Positions 53,287 to 61,901 of a stretch of 64,000 nt of DNA are shown in pieces. The stretch is from Opitutaceae bacterium (lineage in GTDB: Bacteria; Verrucomicrobiota; Verrucomicrobiia; Opitutales; Opitutaceae), in contig JAQTYQ010000010.1 of assembly GCA_028688225.1 (NCBI GenBank), forward strand, positions 48,917-112,916, given 5' to 3'. The position numbers and the translations under genes were made by a program. How positions within the stretch are numbered: position 1 is the first letter of the stretch; each line of letters begins with the position of its first letter. The notes under the pieces are model-generated. The model searched no databases, had not been told where the DNA came from, and worked only from the letters and a program-made list of their open reading frames with translations.

Positions 53287-53316
53287 ACCCTGCCCCGCCT
53301 GATCCCGCAGCCAAAA

Positions 53317-53371
53317 GGTAGGGCGCCTTGTCCCAAGGCGCCGCGGCGCTCTCGGGAGAGAGCGCCCTACC
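53317..53371. repeat. GGTAGGGCGC...GCGCCCTACC element with two internal hairpins
   Basis: GGTAGGGCGC (53317-53326) pairs with GCGCCCTACC (53362-53371). Inside are GGCGCCTT-GTCCC-AAGGCGCC (53322-53342) and GGCGCTCT-CGGGAG-AGAGCGCC (53345-53366). It can fold as one long hairpin or as two arms. It lies between the scar and murI. Confidence 0.85.
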
Positions 53372-53448
53372 GTCAATCGTCGCGTGCCACGGCGCTTTGG
53401 CGGAATCGTTTCACACGTTCTCCAAGGCGCACCCTTCCCGGCCCGGGC

Positions 53449-54306
53449 TCAGTGTACCGGACGCAGGCGGACGCGCTCGGCCGACAGCGGCCGGCCGAGC
53501 AGGCGCCCGCCCCGGCCGGCGAACCACGCCGGATCATCCGTCGTGGCAAAACGGCGGCGTCCACCCCGGCCGAGCCGCGCCTCCTGGTCGGGATGCCGGG
53601 CCAGCCAGCTCACAAGGCGCGAGGCGACGATCTCGCCCTGGGTGAGAATCTCCACCGATTCCGGTACCAGCCGGCGGATGCCGGGCAGCAGCAGCGGATA
53701 ATGGGTGCAGCCGAGCAGGATGCGCTGCGGCAGGCGGCGGGGAGCGAGCACGGGCTCAAGCGAGCGGCGCAGAAACCACTCGGTGCCCGGACCGGCGAGT
53801 TCCCCTGCCTCAACCAGCGGCGCCCAGAGCGGACAGGCCTGCTGCACGAGTTCAAGCCGCGGCGCGAGTTTGCGCAGCTCAAGGGCGTAGGAATCGGACG
53901 CAATGGTGCTTTCGGTGCCGAGCACGGCCACCACGCCGGTCGCGAGCGATGGCGGCGTCACGCCGGGCACGGCATCCGGCGGCAGACCGGCCAGCGCCTC
54001 GGCCGACGGCCGCACCACACCGAGCACACGCCGGTCCGGGCGACGGGCCGGGAGATGGAGTTGCTGGATATTCCGCAGGGCGCGCGTGGAGGCGGTGTTG
54101 CACGCCAGAATCACGAGCGGGCAGCCCTCGTTGAACAGCCACTCCACCGATTCCAGCGTGAACTCGTAGATCACGTCGAGACTCCGCGCCCCGTAGGGCG
54201 CCCGCGCGCTGTCCGCCAGAAACAGGTAATCATATTGTGGCAGGGCCTCCACCAGGGAATCGAGCACCGTGAGCCCGCCGAAGCCGGAATCGAACACACC
54301 GATCAT
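53449..54306 (-). CDS. murI: Glutamate racemase
   Basis: This 285-residue enzyme makes D-glutamate for peptidoglycan. Motifs are FDSGFGGLTVL at residues 5-15, PYGA, the first catalytic Cys69 in LACNTAST, and the second in LGCTHYPLL near 198. The ATG at 54306 gives MIGVFDSGFGG, the standard N-terminus. It is transcribed towards the scar. Confidence 0.95.
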   Translation of the reverse strand: MIGVFDSGFGGLTVLDSLVEALPQYDYLFLADSARAPYGARSLDVIYEFTLESVEWLFNEGCPLVILACNTASTRALRNIQQLHLPARRPDRRVLGVVRPSAEALAGLPPDAVPGVTPPSLATGVVAVLGTESTIASDSYALELRKLAPRLELVQQACPLWAPLVEAGELAGPGTEWFLRRSLEPVLAPRRLPQRILLGCTHYPLLLPGIRRLVPESVEILTQGEIVASRLVSWLARHPDQEARLGRGGRRRFATTDDPAWFAGRGGRLLGRPLSAERVRLRPVH

Positions 54307-54486
54307 GGGTGAGACGGGAAGACGAAAGCCCGGCCGAGGCAAGCCGCCGCGCGTGGTTGTGAGGAAGCAATTCTATTGTCGGACCGCCCCTGCGTTCGCT
54401 ATTGCTACTGGAAAACCAAAATCCAGCGCATCCTCGCTCTCCTCTGGGGTACGACAACTGATTTGCCTCCAGCGGCCAAGTAGGGC

Positions 54487-55617
54487 ATGGCAGCAAGCAA
54501 AGATTATATGAACACGCTCCAACGCATCTCCCTGTCCGGCTTCAAATCCATTCGGGAAGTGAAGGATTTGGAGTTTCGTCAGTTGAATGTGCTTATTGGT
54601 GCCAACGGCGCTGGCAAATCGAACCTGATCTCGTTCTTCAAGCTGCTCAACTTCGCGATGACCAACTCGCTGAAGGAGTACGTGGCCCGGACTGGCTATG
54701 CGAATTCGCTGCTCCACCTCGGTTCGCAGCAGACCAAGCAGATCACCGCTGCTCTCGCTTTCCGGATGAACCGCGGGACCAACATCTACGAACTCACGCT
54801 TTCGCAGGCCGCGGGCGATTCGCTGATTTTCACGGAGGAATCGGTGACGTGGCACGAGGACGAGCATCCGCGCGGCCCGAGGAAGACGGTTCTGGGCGTG
54901 GGCGTGGAAAAAACACTGCTGATTGAGCCGACACGTCAAAACGATCCCACGGTCAAAATCGTTCGCGCTTTGCTGGCGGGCACCCGGGTTTACCAGTTCC
55001 ACGACACTTCGTCCGCCTCGCCATTGCGCAGCAAGTGGAAGGTGGATGATAATCACTACCTATTTGATCACGGCGGTAATCTGGCGCCCGTACTTTACTA
55101 TCTCCGGGAACAGAGGCGTCCGACCTATGACATCATCGTCAGCACGATTCAACAGGGCGTGCCGTTTTTCGAGGACTTCTCGCTTCAGCCCGACCGATTG
55201 AATCCGACAGTCATCGATTTGCGATGGCGGGAGAAGGGTGCGACTTACGAATTCGGTCCGCACCAAATATCCGACGGTACCTTGCGCTTCATGGCCTTGG
55301 TCACACTCCTGAGCCTGCCGCGCGAAGATCGTCCCGGCATCATGATCATCGACGAACCGGAACTCGGCTTGCATCCATCAGCGATCGGCATTCTGGCCGA
55401 TCTGCTGGGCGTCGCCTCGGCGGCCTCGCAGGTCATTGTTTCGACCCAGTCGGTGACGCTGGTCAACCAATTGAGTCCGGACGATGTGATCGTGGTGGAT
55501 CGGGAGGACGGGCAATCGGTCTTTCGGCGGCTGGATCAGGACGCCTTGAAAGACTGGTTGGCCGAATATTCGATGGGTGAACTCTGGGAAAAGAATGTGC
55601 TCGGGGGGCGTCCGTGA
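54487..55617 (+). CDS. AAA-family ATPase (AAA_21/OLD-like)
   Basis: This 376-residue ATPase has Walker A GANGAGKSN at about 38-46 and Walker B plus signature IMIIDEPELGLHP near 288, with the N-terminal LQRISLSGFKSIREVK typical of SMC/OLD-like ATPases. An alternative start at 54508 (MNTLQRI) is also likely. The next gene overlaps it by 4 bases (GTGA), so translation is coupled. AAA ATPases paired with Toprim-like partners occur in phage-defence loci; no direct test is possible from sequence alone. Confidence 0.85.
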   Translation: MAASKDYMNTLQRISLSGFKSIREVKDLEFRQLNVLIGANGAGKSNLISFFKLLNFAMTNSLKEYVARTGYANSLLHLGSQQTKQITAALAFRMNRGTNIYELTLSQAAGDSLIFTEESVTWHEDEHPRGPRKTVLGVGVEKTLLIEPTRQNDPTVKIVRALLAGTRVYQFHDTSSASPLRSKWKVDDNHYLFDHGGNLAPVLYYLREQRRPTYDIIVSTIQQGVPFFEDFSLQPDRLNPTVIDLRWREKGATYEFGPHQISDGTLRFMALVTLLSLPREDRPGIMIIDEPELGLHPSAIGILADLLGVASAASQVIVSTQSVTLVNQLSPDDVIVVDREDGQSVFRRLDQDALKDWLAEYSMGELWEKNVLGGRP

Positions 55618-56297
55618 CGAAGAAGGTGCTCGTTCTGGTGGAAGGCCCCACGGAGGAGGCCTTCATCAAGCACGTCGTCGCACCATCGCTGCCGGGCACT
55701 TCGCTCATTCCAACGGTGGTGAAAACAAAAGTGACGGGCGCACAGCCTGAGAAAGGCGGCTTCGTCAAATACAACGAATTCAAGCGGCAGTTGAATTTGC
55801 TGTTGCGCGATTCATCGGCGTCGATGGTGACTACGATGCTCGACTACCAAGGGATTGGTTCCGATTTTCCCGGCCGGAAGACGCCAGGCGGAAACACCAG
55901 TGCGGCGCGAGCGGAGTTCGTCGAGGCCGCGATGAAGGGCGATATTGCCGACACCCGCTATTGTCCCAACCTCACGCTGCACGAGTTTGAAGCGCTGCTT
56001 TTTGTTCGGCCGGAAATCATCGCTGACGTCTTGCAGTATCCGCGGCTCGCCAATCCGCTCCGAGCGATACGCGCCCGTTATCCTGCAACACCCGAAGAGA
56101 TCAACGATTCAGCAGCCACCAGTCCGTCTGCCCGGATCGAGACAACTTGTCGCGAGGTCTGTGGTTCGCCGAGAGTCTTTCGAAAACGCATGCATGGCCC
56201 AATTATCGCTGGCCGCATCGGGCTGACGCAAATCAGAGGGTCGTGTCCGCACTTCGACGGTTGGTTGAAGAAGCTGGAGGCGTTTGCCGCAGTCTGA
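55614..56297 (+). CDS. DUF4276-family protein, partner of the AAA ATPase
   Basis: This 227-residue protein opens KKVLVLVEGPTEEAFIKHVV, the Toprim-like first motif with the acidic EGPTE. It continues with VTTMLDYQGIGSDFPG near 78-93 and LTLHEFEALLF near 122, both DUF4276 hallmarks. Toprim-like DUF4276 proteins are inferred nucleases or nucleotide-processing partners. It begins with GTG overlapping the ATPase stop. An HsdR fragment follows 3 bases after its stop. Confidence 0.85.
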   Translation: MTKKVLVLVEGPTEEAFIKHVVAPSLPGTSLIPTVVKTKVTGAQPEKGGFVKYNEFKRQLNLLLRDSSASMVTTMLDYQGIGSDFPGRKTPGGNTSAARAEFVEAAMKGDIADTRYCPNLTLHEFEALLFVRPEIIADVLQYPRLANPLRAIRARYPATPEEINDSAATSPSARIETTCREVCGSPRVFRKRMHGPIIAGRIGLTQIRGSCPHFDGWLKKLEAFAAV

Positions 56298-56300
56298 GCC

Positions 56301-56635
56301 ATGCCTTCCGAAGCCCAGGCCCGCGTGGCAATCAACAAGCTCCTGGAGGAGGCGGGCTGGCGGTTTCTCTCCGACAAGAAGGACCGAAGGGAGAACATCG
56401 TCTGCGAGCATCGGGTGAAGAAGAAGGTCTTCGCGCCGAACGTGGACCTCGGTACCGACTTTGAGCATGCGCCTGAAGGATTTGTCGACTCTGTGCTCCT
56501 GAACACCGACGGCCGGCCGGTGGCGCGGTCGTCGAGGCCAAGCGCGAGAGCATCGACCCGCTGACCGCCGAGGAGCAGACGCGGAGCTACCTTCGGGCCG
56601 AAGTGCCACTGGAGTCGTTCGGAAGGGTCGCGTGA
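56301..56635 (+). pseudogene. Truncated, frameshifted fragment of a type I restriction HsdR subunit
   Basis: The frame from ATG 56301 reads PSEAQARVAINKLLEEAGWRF and then EHAPEGFVDSVLLNTDGRP, which match the HsdR N-terminal domain. Near 56518 the reading must shift by one to continue as GGAVVEAKRESIDPLTAEEQTRSYLRAE, restoring the nuclease-type VVEAKRE. A stop follows at 56633-56635, so the helicase part is absent. It is a remnant of a restriction locus. Confidence 0.8.
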
Positions 56636-56656
56636 TCTCGATCTGCGGCCACCACC

Positions 56657-57346
56657 TCAGTCCGGCGGGGCTTTGGGCACACTCACGGACTGGCCGTTGT
56701 CCTTGGGACCGAGCTGCAGGATGAACGGCGCGGCGCGCCGGGCCCACGCCTCCGCCGACGGATGGCCGGCGGCGTTCCCGCCGAAGCAGAGTTGCAGCAT
56801 GGCGGTGTTGATGATGCCGGGGTTGAGCGGCACCGCCGCCATGCCCTTGGGCAGTTCCTGCGCCAGCGCCTTGGTCAGACCCTCGATGGCATACTTGGAC
56901 GCGCAATAGGGTGCCACCTCGGGCGAGGTCGACCGGCCCCACCCCGAGCTGAGGTTGACGATCACGCCGCGTCCGGCCCCGACCATGGTGGGGAGGAAGG
57001 CCCGGAGCACGTTGGCCACACCCTTGATGTTCACGTCGATCAGCTTGGAAAACTCGGCCGCCGGCACCTTCCACAGCGGAGCCGGGTGGTTCATCAGGGC
57101 GGCATTGTTGATCAGGAAATCCGGTGCGCCCTGCGCGCCGATGATGCGTTCGGCCCACATCTCCACCTTGACTACTTCCGTGACGTCGAGCGCGTCGAAA
57201 CTGTTCGGCTCAGGATATTGCGAGCGCAACTCGAAGATCTCCATGCCGCTGCGGCCGCACCCGCTGACCGTTTGGCCGTGGGCGATGTACCAGTCGGCCA
57301 GGGCGCGGCCCAGCCCGCGCGTGACGCCGGTGATGACGATATGCAT
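56657..57346 (-). CDS. Short-chain dehydrogenase/reductase
   Basis: This 229-residue NAD(P)-dependent oxidoreductase has the classical cofactor motif TGVTRGLG at 6-13, INNAA near 79, a Ser in VNLSSGWG near 135, and the catalytic YCASK near 149. It is slightly shorter than the usual 250. Its substrate cannot be assigned. It is flanked upstream by a group of GTAG hairpins. Confidence 0.9.
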   Translation of the reverse strand: MHIVITGVTRGLGRALADWYIAHGQTVSGCGRSGMEIFELRSQYPEPNSFDALDVTEVVKVEMWAERIIGAQGAPDFLINNAALMNHPAPLWKVPAAEFSKLIDVNIKGVANVLRAFLPTMVGAGRGVIVNLSSGWGRSTSPEVAPYCASKYAIEGLTKALAQELPKGMAAVPLNPGIINTAMLQLCFGGNAAGHPSAEAWARRAAPFILQLGPKDNGQSVSVPKAPPD

Positions 57347-57354
57347 GCCGGCTT

Positions 57355-57378
57355 GTAGCCAAATTCGTGAGAATTTGG
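57355..57378 (+). repeat. GTAG-headed hairpin, copy 2 (identical to 36785)
   Basis: GTAG followed by CCAAATTC, GTGA and GAATTTGG. It lies 9 bases upstream of the SDR start. Confidence 0.88.
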
Positions 57379-57442
57379 AAGCGCAGTCATGTCCAAACCC
57401 TTATCCGCTTCCGGCGGGCGGCAGCACGACAGGTGTGTTGGG

Positions 57443-57472
57443 CTGCCGCCCAAGCCTCACTTCCGGTGGGCT
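57443..57472. repeat. GCCCAAGCC...GGCTTGGGC hairpin
   Basis: Nine complementary bases on each side enclose TCACTTCCGGTG. It lies between GTAG-hairpin copies 2 and 3 and shares their stem length and TCAC-type loop, so it may be a decayed relative. Confidence 0.6.
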
Positions 57473-57490
57473 TGGGCCCTTCGCCTTTCC

Positions 57491-57514
57491 GTAGCCAAAG
57501 CCGTGAGGCTTTGG
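57491..57514 (+). repeat. GTAG-headed hairpin, copy 3 (compensatory variant)
   Basis: GTAG followed by CCAAAGCC, GTGA and GGCTTTGG. Relative to copies 1 and 2, stem bases TTC became GCC and GAA became GGC, so pairing is kept. Confidence 0.88.
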
Positions 57515-57537
57515 ATCCGCAGGCAATGATTCTTTGT

Positions 57538-57561
57538 CCAAACTCTCACGAGTTTGGCTGC
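57538..57561 (-). repeat. GTAG-type hairpin, copy 4, inverted
   Basis: CCAAACTC, loop TCAC, GAGTTTGG, followed by CTGC. Read on the minus strand it is GCAG followed by CCAAACTC-GTGA-GAGTTTGG. It points towards copy 3, a BIME-like head-to-head pair. Confidence 0.85.
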
Positions 57562-57573
57562 GTGATCCGGCCG

Positions 57574-57969
57574 CTACCGGCTCTGCAGGCTGAACTTGTT
57601 GAGTCCCGTCTTGCGGCAGGCATCCATCACGAATGCCAGCCGCTTGAGCGGCGTGGTCTCGTCGGCCTGGATGAGCACGGGGATGTTGCGGTCGATCTGG
57701 CGCACGGCCTGCAGGAGGCCTTCGAGCTGCTCCTCGGTGGCGGGCTTGCCGTTGAAGGCCATCTGGCCCTCCTTGTCGATGGCGATGGTGACCGAACCCT
57801 TGTACTCGTTTTTGCCGGCGGTCTCGACCTTGGGCAGCGTGATGTTGAGCGTGGCCGCCGACTTGAACTGCATGGTGACGAAGGCGAAAAAAATGAGCAT
57901 GGTGAGCACGTCGATGAGCGGCACCAGCATCAATTCCGGCTTTTTACGGCGCTTTTCGTAGAGGGCCAT
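57574..57969 (-). CDS. exbD: ExbD/TolR-type biopolymer transport protein
   Basis: This 131-residue protein has a short basic start, one transmembrane helix with the key acidic residue (MLVPLIDVLTMLIFFAFVTM, Asp20), and the periplasmic domain with VTIAIDKEGQMAFNGKPAT and IPVLIQADETTPLKRLAFVMDACRKTG. With the ExbB-like gene 35 bases upstream it forms the proton-driven motor for TonB- or Tol-type systems. No tonB gene is next to it here. Confidence 0.92.
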   Translation of the reverse strand: MALYEKRRKKPELMLVPLIDVLTMLIFFAFVTMQFKSAATLNITLPKVETAGKNEYKGSVTIAIDKEGQMAFNGKPATEEQLEGLLQAVRQIDRNIPVLIQADETTPLKRLAFVMDACRKTGLNKFSLQSR

Positions 57970-58004
57970 GACGGCGGGGAGGCAAAAACTGGGCGGTCCG
58001 GCGA

Positions 58005-58637
58005 TTACCGGGCCGCGCTCGCCACCGGCTCATGGGCATGCCCGGGCGGGCGGCTGCTCGTGCGACGGCTGTTGATCCGTTCCAGCAGGGAATCAATCTG
58101 CACCGCGTAATTCTCCACCTTGCGCTGGAGGTATCCCCCGCCGACCAGCGCCGGGATCGCGATGCTGAGGCCGATGACGGTCGCCGAAAGCGCCAGGGCC
58201 ACGCCTTTGGTGAACGCCACGGGATCCGGCAAGCCCGTGTCGGGCGAAATCTGGGAAAACACCTGCAGCAGCCCGGTCACCGTGCCCGTCAAACCCAGCA
58301 GCGGGCCGGCGGCATAAATGACGTCGAGATACGGAATCCCGCGCTCCATGCGGTTGATCTCGAGGCGGGCGAAAGCCTTCACCGCATCCTCGTCGTGCTC
58401 GTGATCCTCCGCAAATTCCAGGATGCGCGCCAGGACCGAGTGCCGGCCGCCCGAATACGGCTTGTTCTGGATGATGGCATCAACCAGGTCCTGCGGCATG
58501 ACGACGTTGTTGCGCAGGGCGTACGTCCGCTCGCAGATGATGAAGACCATCGCGACGGAACAGATGCCAAGGGGGTAGATGAGCAACCCGGCCCCCTTGA
58601 AGATTTCGATCATGGCAAGGTCTGGATGGATCAACAT
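58005..58637 (-). CDS. exbB: ExbB/TolQ/MotA-type proton channel protein
   Basis: This 210-residue protein has three transmembrane helices (about 12-34, 106-130 and 144-170) and the MotA/TolQ/ExbB motifs YLDVIYAAGPLLGLTGTVTGLLQVF and GVALALSATVIGLSIAIPALVGGGYL. It forms the stator with ExbD downstream. The His-rich acidic loop (EDHEHDEDA, about residue 79) is as in other small ExbB proteins. An ATG at 58613 is an alternative start. Confidence 0.92.
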   Translation of the reverse strand: MLIHPDLAMIEIFKGAGLLIYPLGICSVAMVFIICERTYALRNNVVMPQDLVDAIIQNKPYSGGRHSVLARILEFAEDHEHDEDAVKAFARLEINRMERGIPYLDVIYAAGPLLGLTGTVTGLLQVFSQISPDTGLPDPVAFTKGVALALSATVIGLSIAIPALVGGGYLQRKVENYAVQIDSLLERINSRRTSSRPPGHAHEPVASAAR

Positions 58638-58715
58638 GGGAGGAGATTCTTTGGATAGACGCCTGCCGCAGAAAAAAGATTCATTAATTTATTGCCGGAT
58701 TTCACCGGCAAAGGG

Positions 58716-59318
58716 TCAAGCTGCCAGATAAGGCAGCCGGGCGGCGACTTTTTTCACGTCCCCTACGCCTTCGAGCAGCTCCCCGATGGCATCCCAGCGC
58801 CCGTTGACCAGCGCATCCCGGGCGCTGTCGCGGATCGACGCCGGCACGGCCTGACCGGCAAAGCGGATCTTCCCCCCGGCGACATCGACAGTGATCTGGA
58901 CATCGGGCCGGGCGTCGATCGCGGCCGCGATCCTCTGGATGTCGGCCCGGGCGACACTCAGGCAGGGGATGCCCAGCGTGGTACAGTTGCCGAAGAAGAT
59001 CTCCGCATAGCTCTCGGCGATGATCGCCCGGAATCCATGTTTTTGGATGGCCTGCGGGGCGTGCTCCCGCGAACTGCCACAACCGAAATTGGCGCCGGAA
59101 AGCAGGATGATGGCGCCCTGGAAGCGGGGTTCGTTGAGCGGATGCGGCTGGTTGGTGCCGTCGGCGTTTTTGCGGACGTCGTAGAAGAGGTATTCGCCCA
59201 GGCCGTCGAACGTGACGCACTTCATGAAGCGCGCCGGGATGATGCGGTCGGTGTCGATGTCGTTGCCCGGCACGTGGACGCCGCGGCCGGTCACGGTGGT
59301 GATTTTTTCGAGGGACAT
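58716..59318 (-). CDS. leuD: 3-isopropylmalate dehydratase small subunit
   Basis: This 200-residue subunit, with LeuC, isomerises 2- to 3-isopropylmalate in leucine synthesis. Signatures are DIDTDRIIPARFMK at about 20-33, LSGANFGCGSSREHAP near 74-89, and IIAESYAEIFFGNC. The ATG at 59318 (MSLEKITTVTG) is preferred over a start 39 bases upstream. It follows leuC after 64 bases on the same strand. Confidence 0.95.
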   Translation of the reverse strand: MSLEKITTVTGRGVHVPGNDIDTDRIIPARFMKCVTFDGLGEYLFYDVRKNADGTNQPHPLNEPRFQGAIILLSGANFGCGSSREHAPQAIQKHGFRAIIAESYAEIFFGNCTTLGIPCLSVARADIQRIAAAIDARPDVQITVDVAGGKIRFAGQAVPASIRDSARDALVNGRWDAIGELLEGVGDVKKVAARLPYLAA

Positions 59319-59382
59319 GATGAAGGGTGCTAACCGCTGATCTTCGCGAAGGGACACTGATCAAAATCCAAATCCGCGAGGA

Positions 59383-60819
59383 TCAGCGCGCATGAGCGGT
59401 TTGGTTTGAAGCGACGCCGAAAACCTCGCGGGCATCGGCGACATGGCCGGCCACCGCCGCGGCCGCCACCATGAGCGGACTCATGAGGATGGTCCGACCG
59501 GTGGGACTGCCCTGGCGGCCCTTGAAGTTGCGGTTGGACGAGCTGGCGCAGAGCTGGTCGCCGACGAGCTTGTCGGGATTCATCGCGAGGCACATCGAGC
59601 ACCCGGCGTCGCGCCACTCGAAGCCGGCGTCGCGGAAGACCCGGTCGATGCCCAGCGAAGCGCAGAGCGCGCCGACTCCCTGGGAGCCAGGCACGGCGAT
59701 GGCCTTCACGCCGGAGGCGACGCGCCGGCCCTTGAGAAACCGGGCGACCTCCTGAAAATCGCTCAGACGGCCGTTGGTGCAAGAACCGAGGAAAGCGACG
59801 TCGATCTGCGTGCCCTTGATGGGCGCGCCGGGCGTCAGCTTCATGTAGGCCAGCGCCTCTTCGATGGAAGCCTTCTCGTCCGCCGCCGCGGCCTTCGCCG
59901 GATCCGGGATGGTTTCATTGATGGCCACGCCCTGCCCCGGATTGATGCCCCAGGTGACCGTCGGCGGAATCTCCTCGCCGCGGAAAGTGACGACATCGTC
60001 GTAGGCGCAGTCCGGGTCGCTCGCCCAGGCCTGCCAGCGCGCCGCGGCGGCATTCCAGTCGGCACCCTTGGGCGCGTACGGCCGGCCCTGGAGATAGGCG
60101 CAGGTCGTGGCATCGGGATTCACGTAGCCGACACGCGCCCCGCCCTCGATGGACATGTTGCACACAGTCATGCGCTCCTCCATCGAGAAACGGTCGAACA
60201 CCTCACCGCCGTACTCGTAGGCATAGCCGGTGCCGCCGTTGACCCCCAGTTTGCGGATGAGATGCAGGATGACGTCCTTGGCATAAACACCGGGACACAG
60301 GCACCCGGTGACATTGATGCGGCGGACCTTCAGCCGGCCGATGGCCATGGTCTGCGTGGCCAGCACGTCGCGGATCTGCGTCGTGCCGATGCCAAAGGCG
60401 ATCGCGCCGAACGCGCCATGGGTGCTCGTGTGCGAATCGCCGCAGGCGATGGTCGTGCCCGGCTGGGTGATGCCCTGCTCGGGGCCGACGATATGCACGA
60501 TCCCCTGCCGGCCGGTGGCGCGGTCGAAAAACGTGATGCCAAACTCGCAGCAGTTCCGGCGCAGTTCCTTGATCATCGCGTCGGCCAGCGGATCGGCATA
60601 CGGTTCGCTGAACTGGTCGGTCGGCACGATGTGATCGACCGTCGCGAAGGTGCGGTGCGGCATGAGCACCTTGAGCTTAAGGTCGCGCAGCATGCCGAAC
60701 GCCTGCGGGCTGGTCACCTCGTGGATGAGGTGGGTGCCGACGAGCAGCTGCGTCTGGCCGTTGGCCAGGGTGCGCACCACGTGCGCTTCCCAGACTTTTT
60801 GGAAGAGAGATTTGGGCAT
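59383..60819 (-). CDS. leuC: 3-isopropylmalate dehydratase large subunit
   Basis: This 478-residue aconitase-family enzyme carries the 4Fe-4S cluster, with Cys ligands in [11 protein letters not shown] near 352 and [10 protein letters not shown] near 413. The N-terminal [15 protein letters not shown] and the HxSTHG segment [13 protein letters not shown] near 142-154 fit LeuC. It is divergent from a LysR regulator across 158 bases, a common regulatory layout. Confidence 0.95.
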   Translation of the reverse strand: MPKSLFQKVWEAHVVRTLANGQTQLLVGTHLIHEVTSPQAFGMLRDLKLKVLMPHRTFATVDHIVPTDQFSEPYADPLADAMIKELRRNCCEFGITFFDRATGRQGIVHIVGPEQGITQPGTTIACGDSHTSTHGAFGAIAFGIGTTQIRDVLATQTMAIGRLKVRRINVTGCLCPGVYAKDVILHLIRKLGVNGGTGYAYEYGGEVFDRFSMEERMTVCNMSIEGGARVGYVNPDATTCAYLQGRPYAPKGADWNAAAARWQAWASDPDCAYDDVVTFRGEEIPPTVTWGINPGQGVAINETIPDPAKAAAADEKASIEEALAYMKLTPGAPIKGTQIDVAFLGSCTNGRLSDFQEVARFLKGRRVASGVKAIAVPGSQGVGALCASLGIDRVFRDAGFEWRDAGCSMCLAMNPDKLVGDQLCASSSNRNFKGRQGSPTGRTILMSPLMVAAAAVAGHVADAREVFGVASNQTAHAR

Positions 60820-60820
60820 G

Positions 60821-60927
60821 GCGGAAGTGAGAGTTAAGGTGAAGGTGAAAGTGGCGGCGGCACGGAGAAAAGAAAGTGCGAGGGATGGCGACCTTTTGCC
60901 ACCACCTTCGCTCTCACTTTCACCGCC
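60821..60927. repeat. Interrupted inverted repeat between leuC and the LysR gene
   Basis: GCGGAAGTGAGAGTTAAGGTGAAGG (60821-60845, beginning at the leuC start region) is imperfectly complementary to the CCACCACCTTCGCTCTCACTTTCACCGC stretch (60900-60927). It may be a repeat element or part of the divergent control region. Confidence 0.55.
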
Positions 60928-60977
60928 ACTGTATCAAATTATTGCCATGCCTGGAAATACTTGTTTGGTCGTTGGTG

Positions 60978-61901
60978 ATGCCCCGGGAGTATCAATACGA
61001 TTTCGAACTGCGCCACCTCGTGTATTTCCGCGAAGTGGCGCGCCAGCTGCACTTTCGCAAGGCCGCCGAGGCGCTGTCCGTCGCCCAGCCGGCGTTGAGC
61101 CGGCAGGTCGCCCAGCTGGAGAAGGCGCTCGGCGCACCCCTGTTCCTGCGTTCCCGCCGCCGCGTCGAGCTGACCGCCGCCGGGCGTTTGCTCGCCGAGC
61201 GGGCGGAGCCGATTCTTCGGACCCTGGCGGGCGTATCCGGGGAGGTGCGCGCGATGGCCCAGGGCCAGGTCGGCCATGTGCGCATCGCCTTCACCGGGCT
61301 GGCGATGGCCACCGTGCTGCCGGGCATCCTGCGGGAGTTTCACCGCCGCTATCCCGGCATCCGGGTGGAACTCAACGAATCGCCGACTTCGGCACAGCTG
61401 GCGGCCCTGCAGACCGGCGAACTGGCCTGCGGTTTCTTTCATCCCGACGCTCCCACGGCCGGTCTCCATACGCGGCTGTTGCTGCGGGAGAAGAACGGCG
61501 TGCTGCTGCCCTCGGATCACGCCCTGGCCGCCCGCCCCGCCCTGCGCCTGCGCGATCTGGCCTCCACGCCGTTTGTGCTTTTTCCCCGCTCCCACAACCC
61601 CGGCTTTTACGACCGCGTGCTGGCGGCATTTGCGCGCGCCGGCATCGCGCCGCGCATCGCCGAGGAAGTATGGCCGCGGGCGAACGGCATCGGTCTGGTG
61701 CGCTCCGGCCTCGGCGTCACCTTCATGTGTCCGTCGGAATCCCGGCACCTGCCGCCCGAGGTGGTGTTCCGGTCCCTGGAGGGCCCGGCCCCGGAGAGCC
61801 GGCTCGTCGTCGGCTGGAAGCAGTCACCGGCTCCGTCGCCGGCGCTGGCCGCTTTTCTCATGGTGGCGACGGCACAAGATGTGGGCCGGGGAGGCGCATA
61901 G
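60978..61901 (+). CDS. LysR-family transcriptional regulator
   Basis: This 307-residue regulator has the N-terminal winged helix (ELRHLVYFREVARQLHFRKAAEALSVAQPALSRQVAQLEK, residues about 8-48) and a periplasmic-binding-type effector domain from about 90 to 290. The effector is unknown. Its divergence from leuC suggests control of leuCD. Start at 60978 (MPREYQYDFELRHL) gives a normal LysR N-terminus. Confidence 0.92.
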   Translation: MPREYQYDFELRHLVYFREVARQLHFRKAAEALSVAQPALSRQVAQLEKALGAPLFLRSRRRVELTAAGRLLAERAEPILRTLAGVSGEVRAMAQGQVGHVRIAFTGLAMATVLPGILREFHRRYPGIRVELNESPTSAQLAALQTGELACGFFHPDAPTAGLHTRLLLREKNGVLLPSDHALAARPALRLRDLASTPFVLFPRSHNPGFYDRVLAAFARAGIAPRIAEEVWPRANGIGLVRSGLGVTFMCPSESRHLPPEVVFRSLEGPAPESRLVVGWKQSPAPSPALAAFLMVATAQDVGRGGA

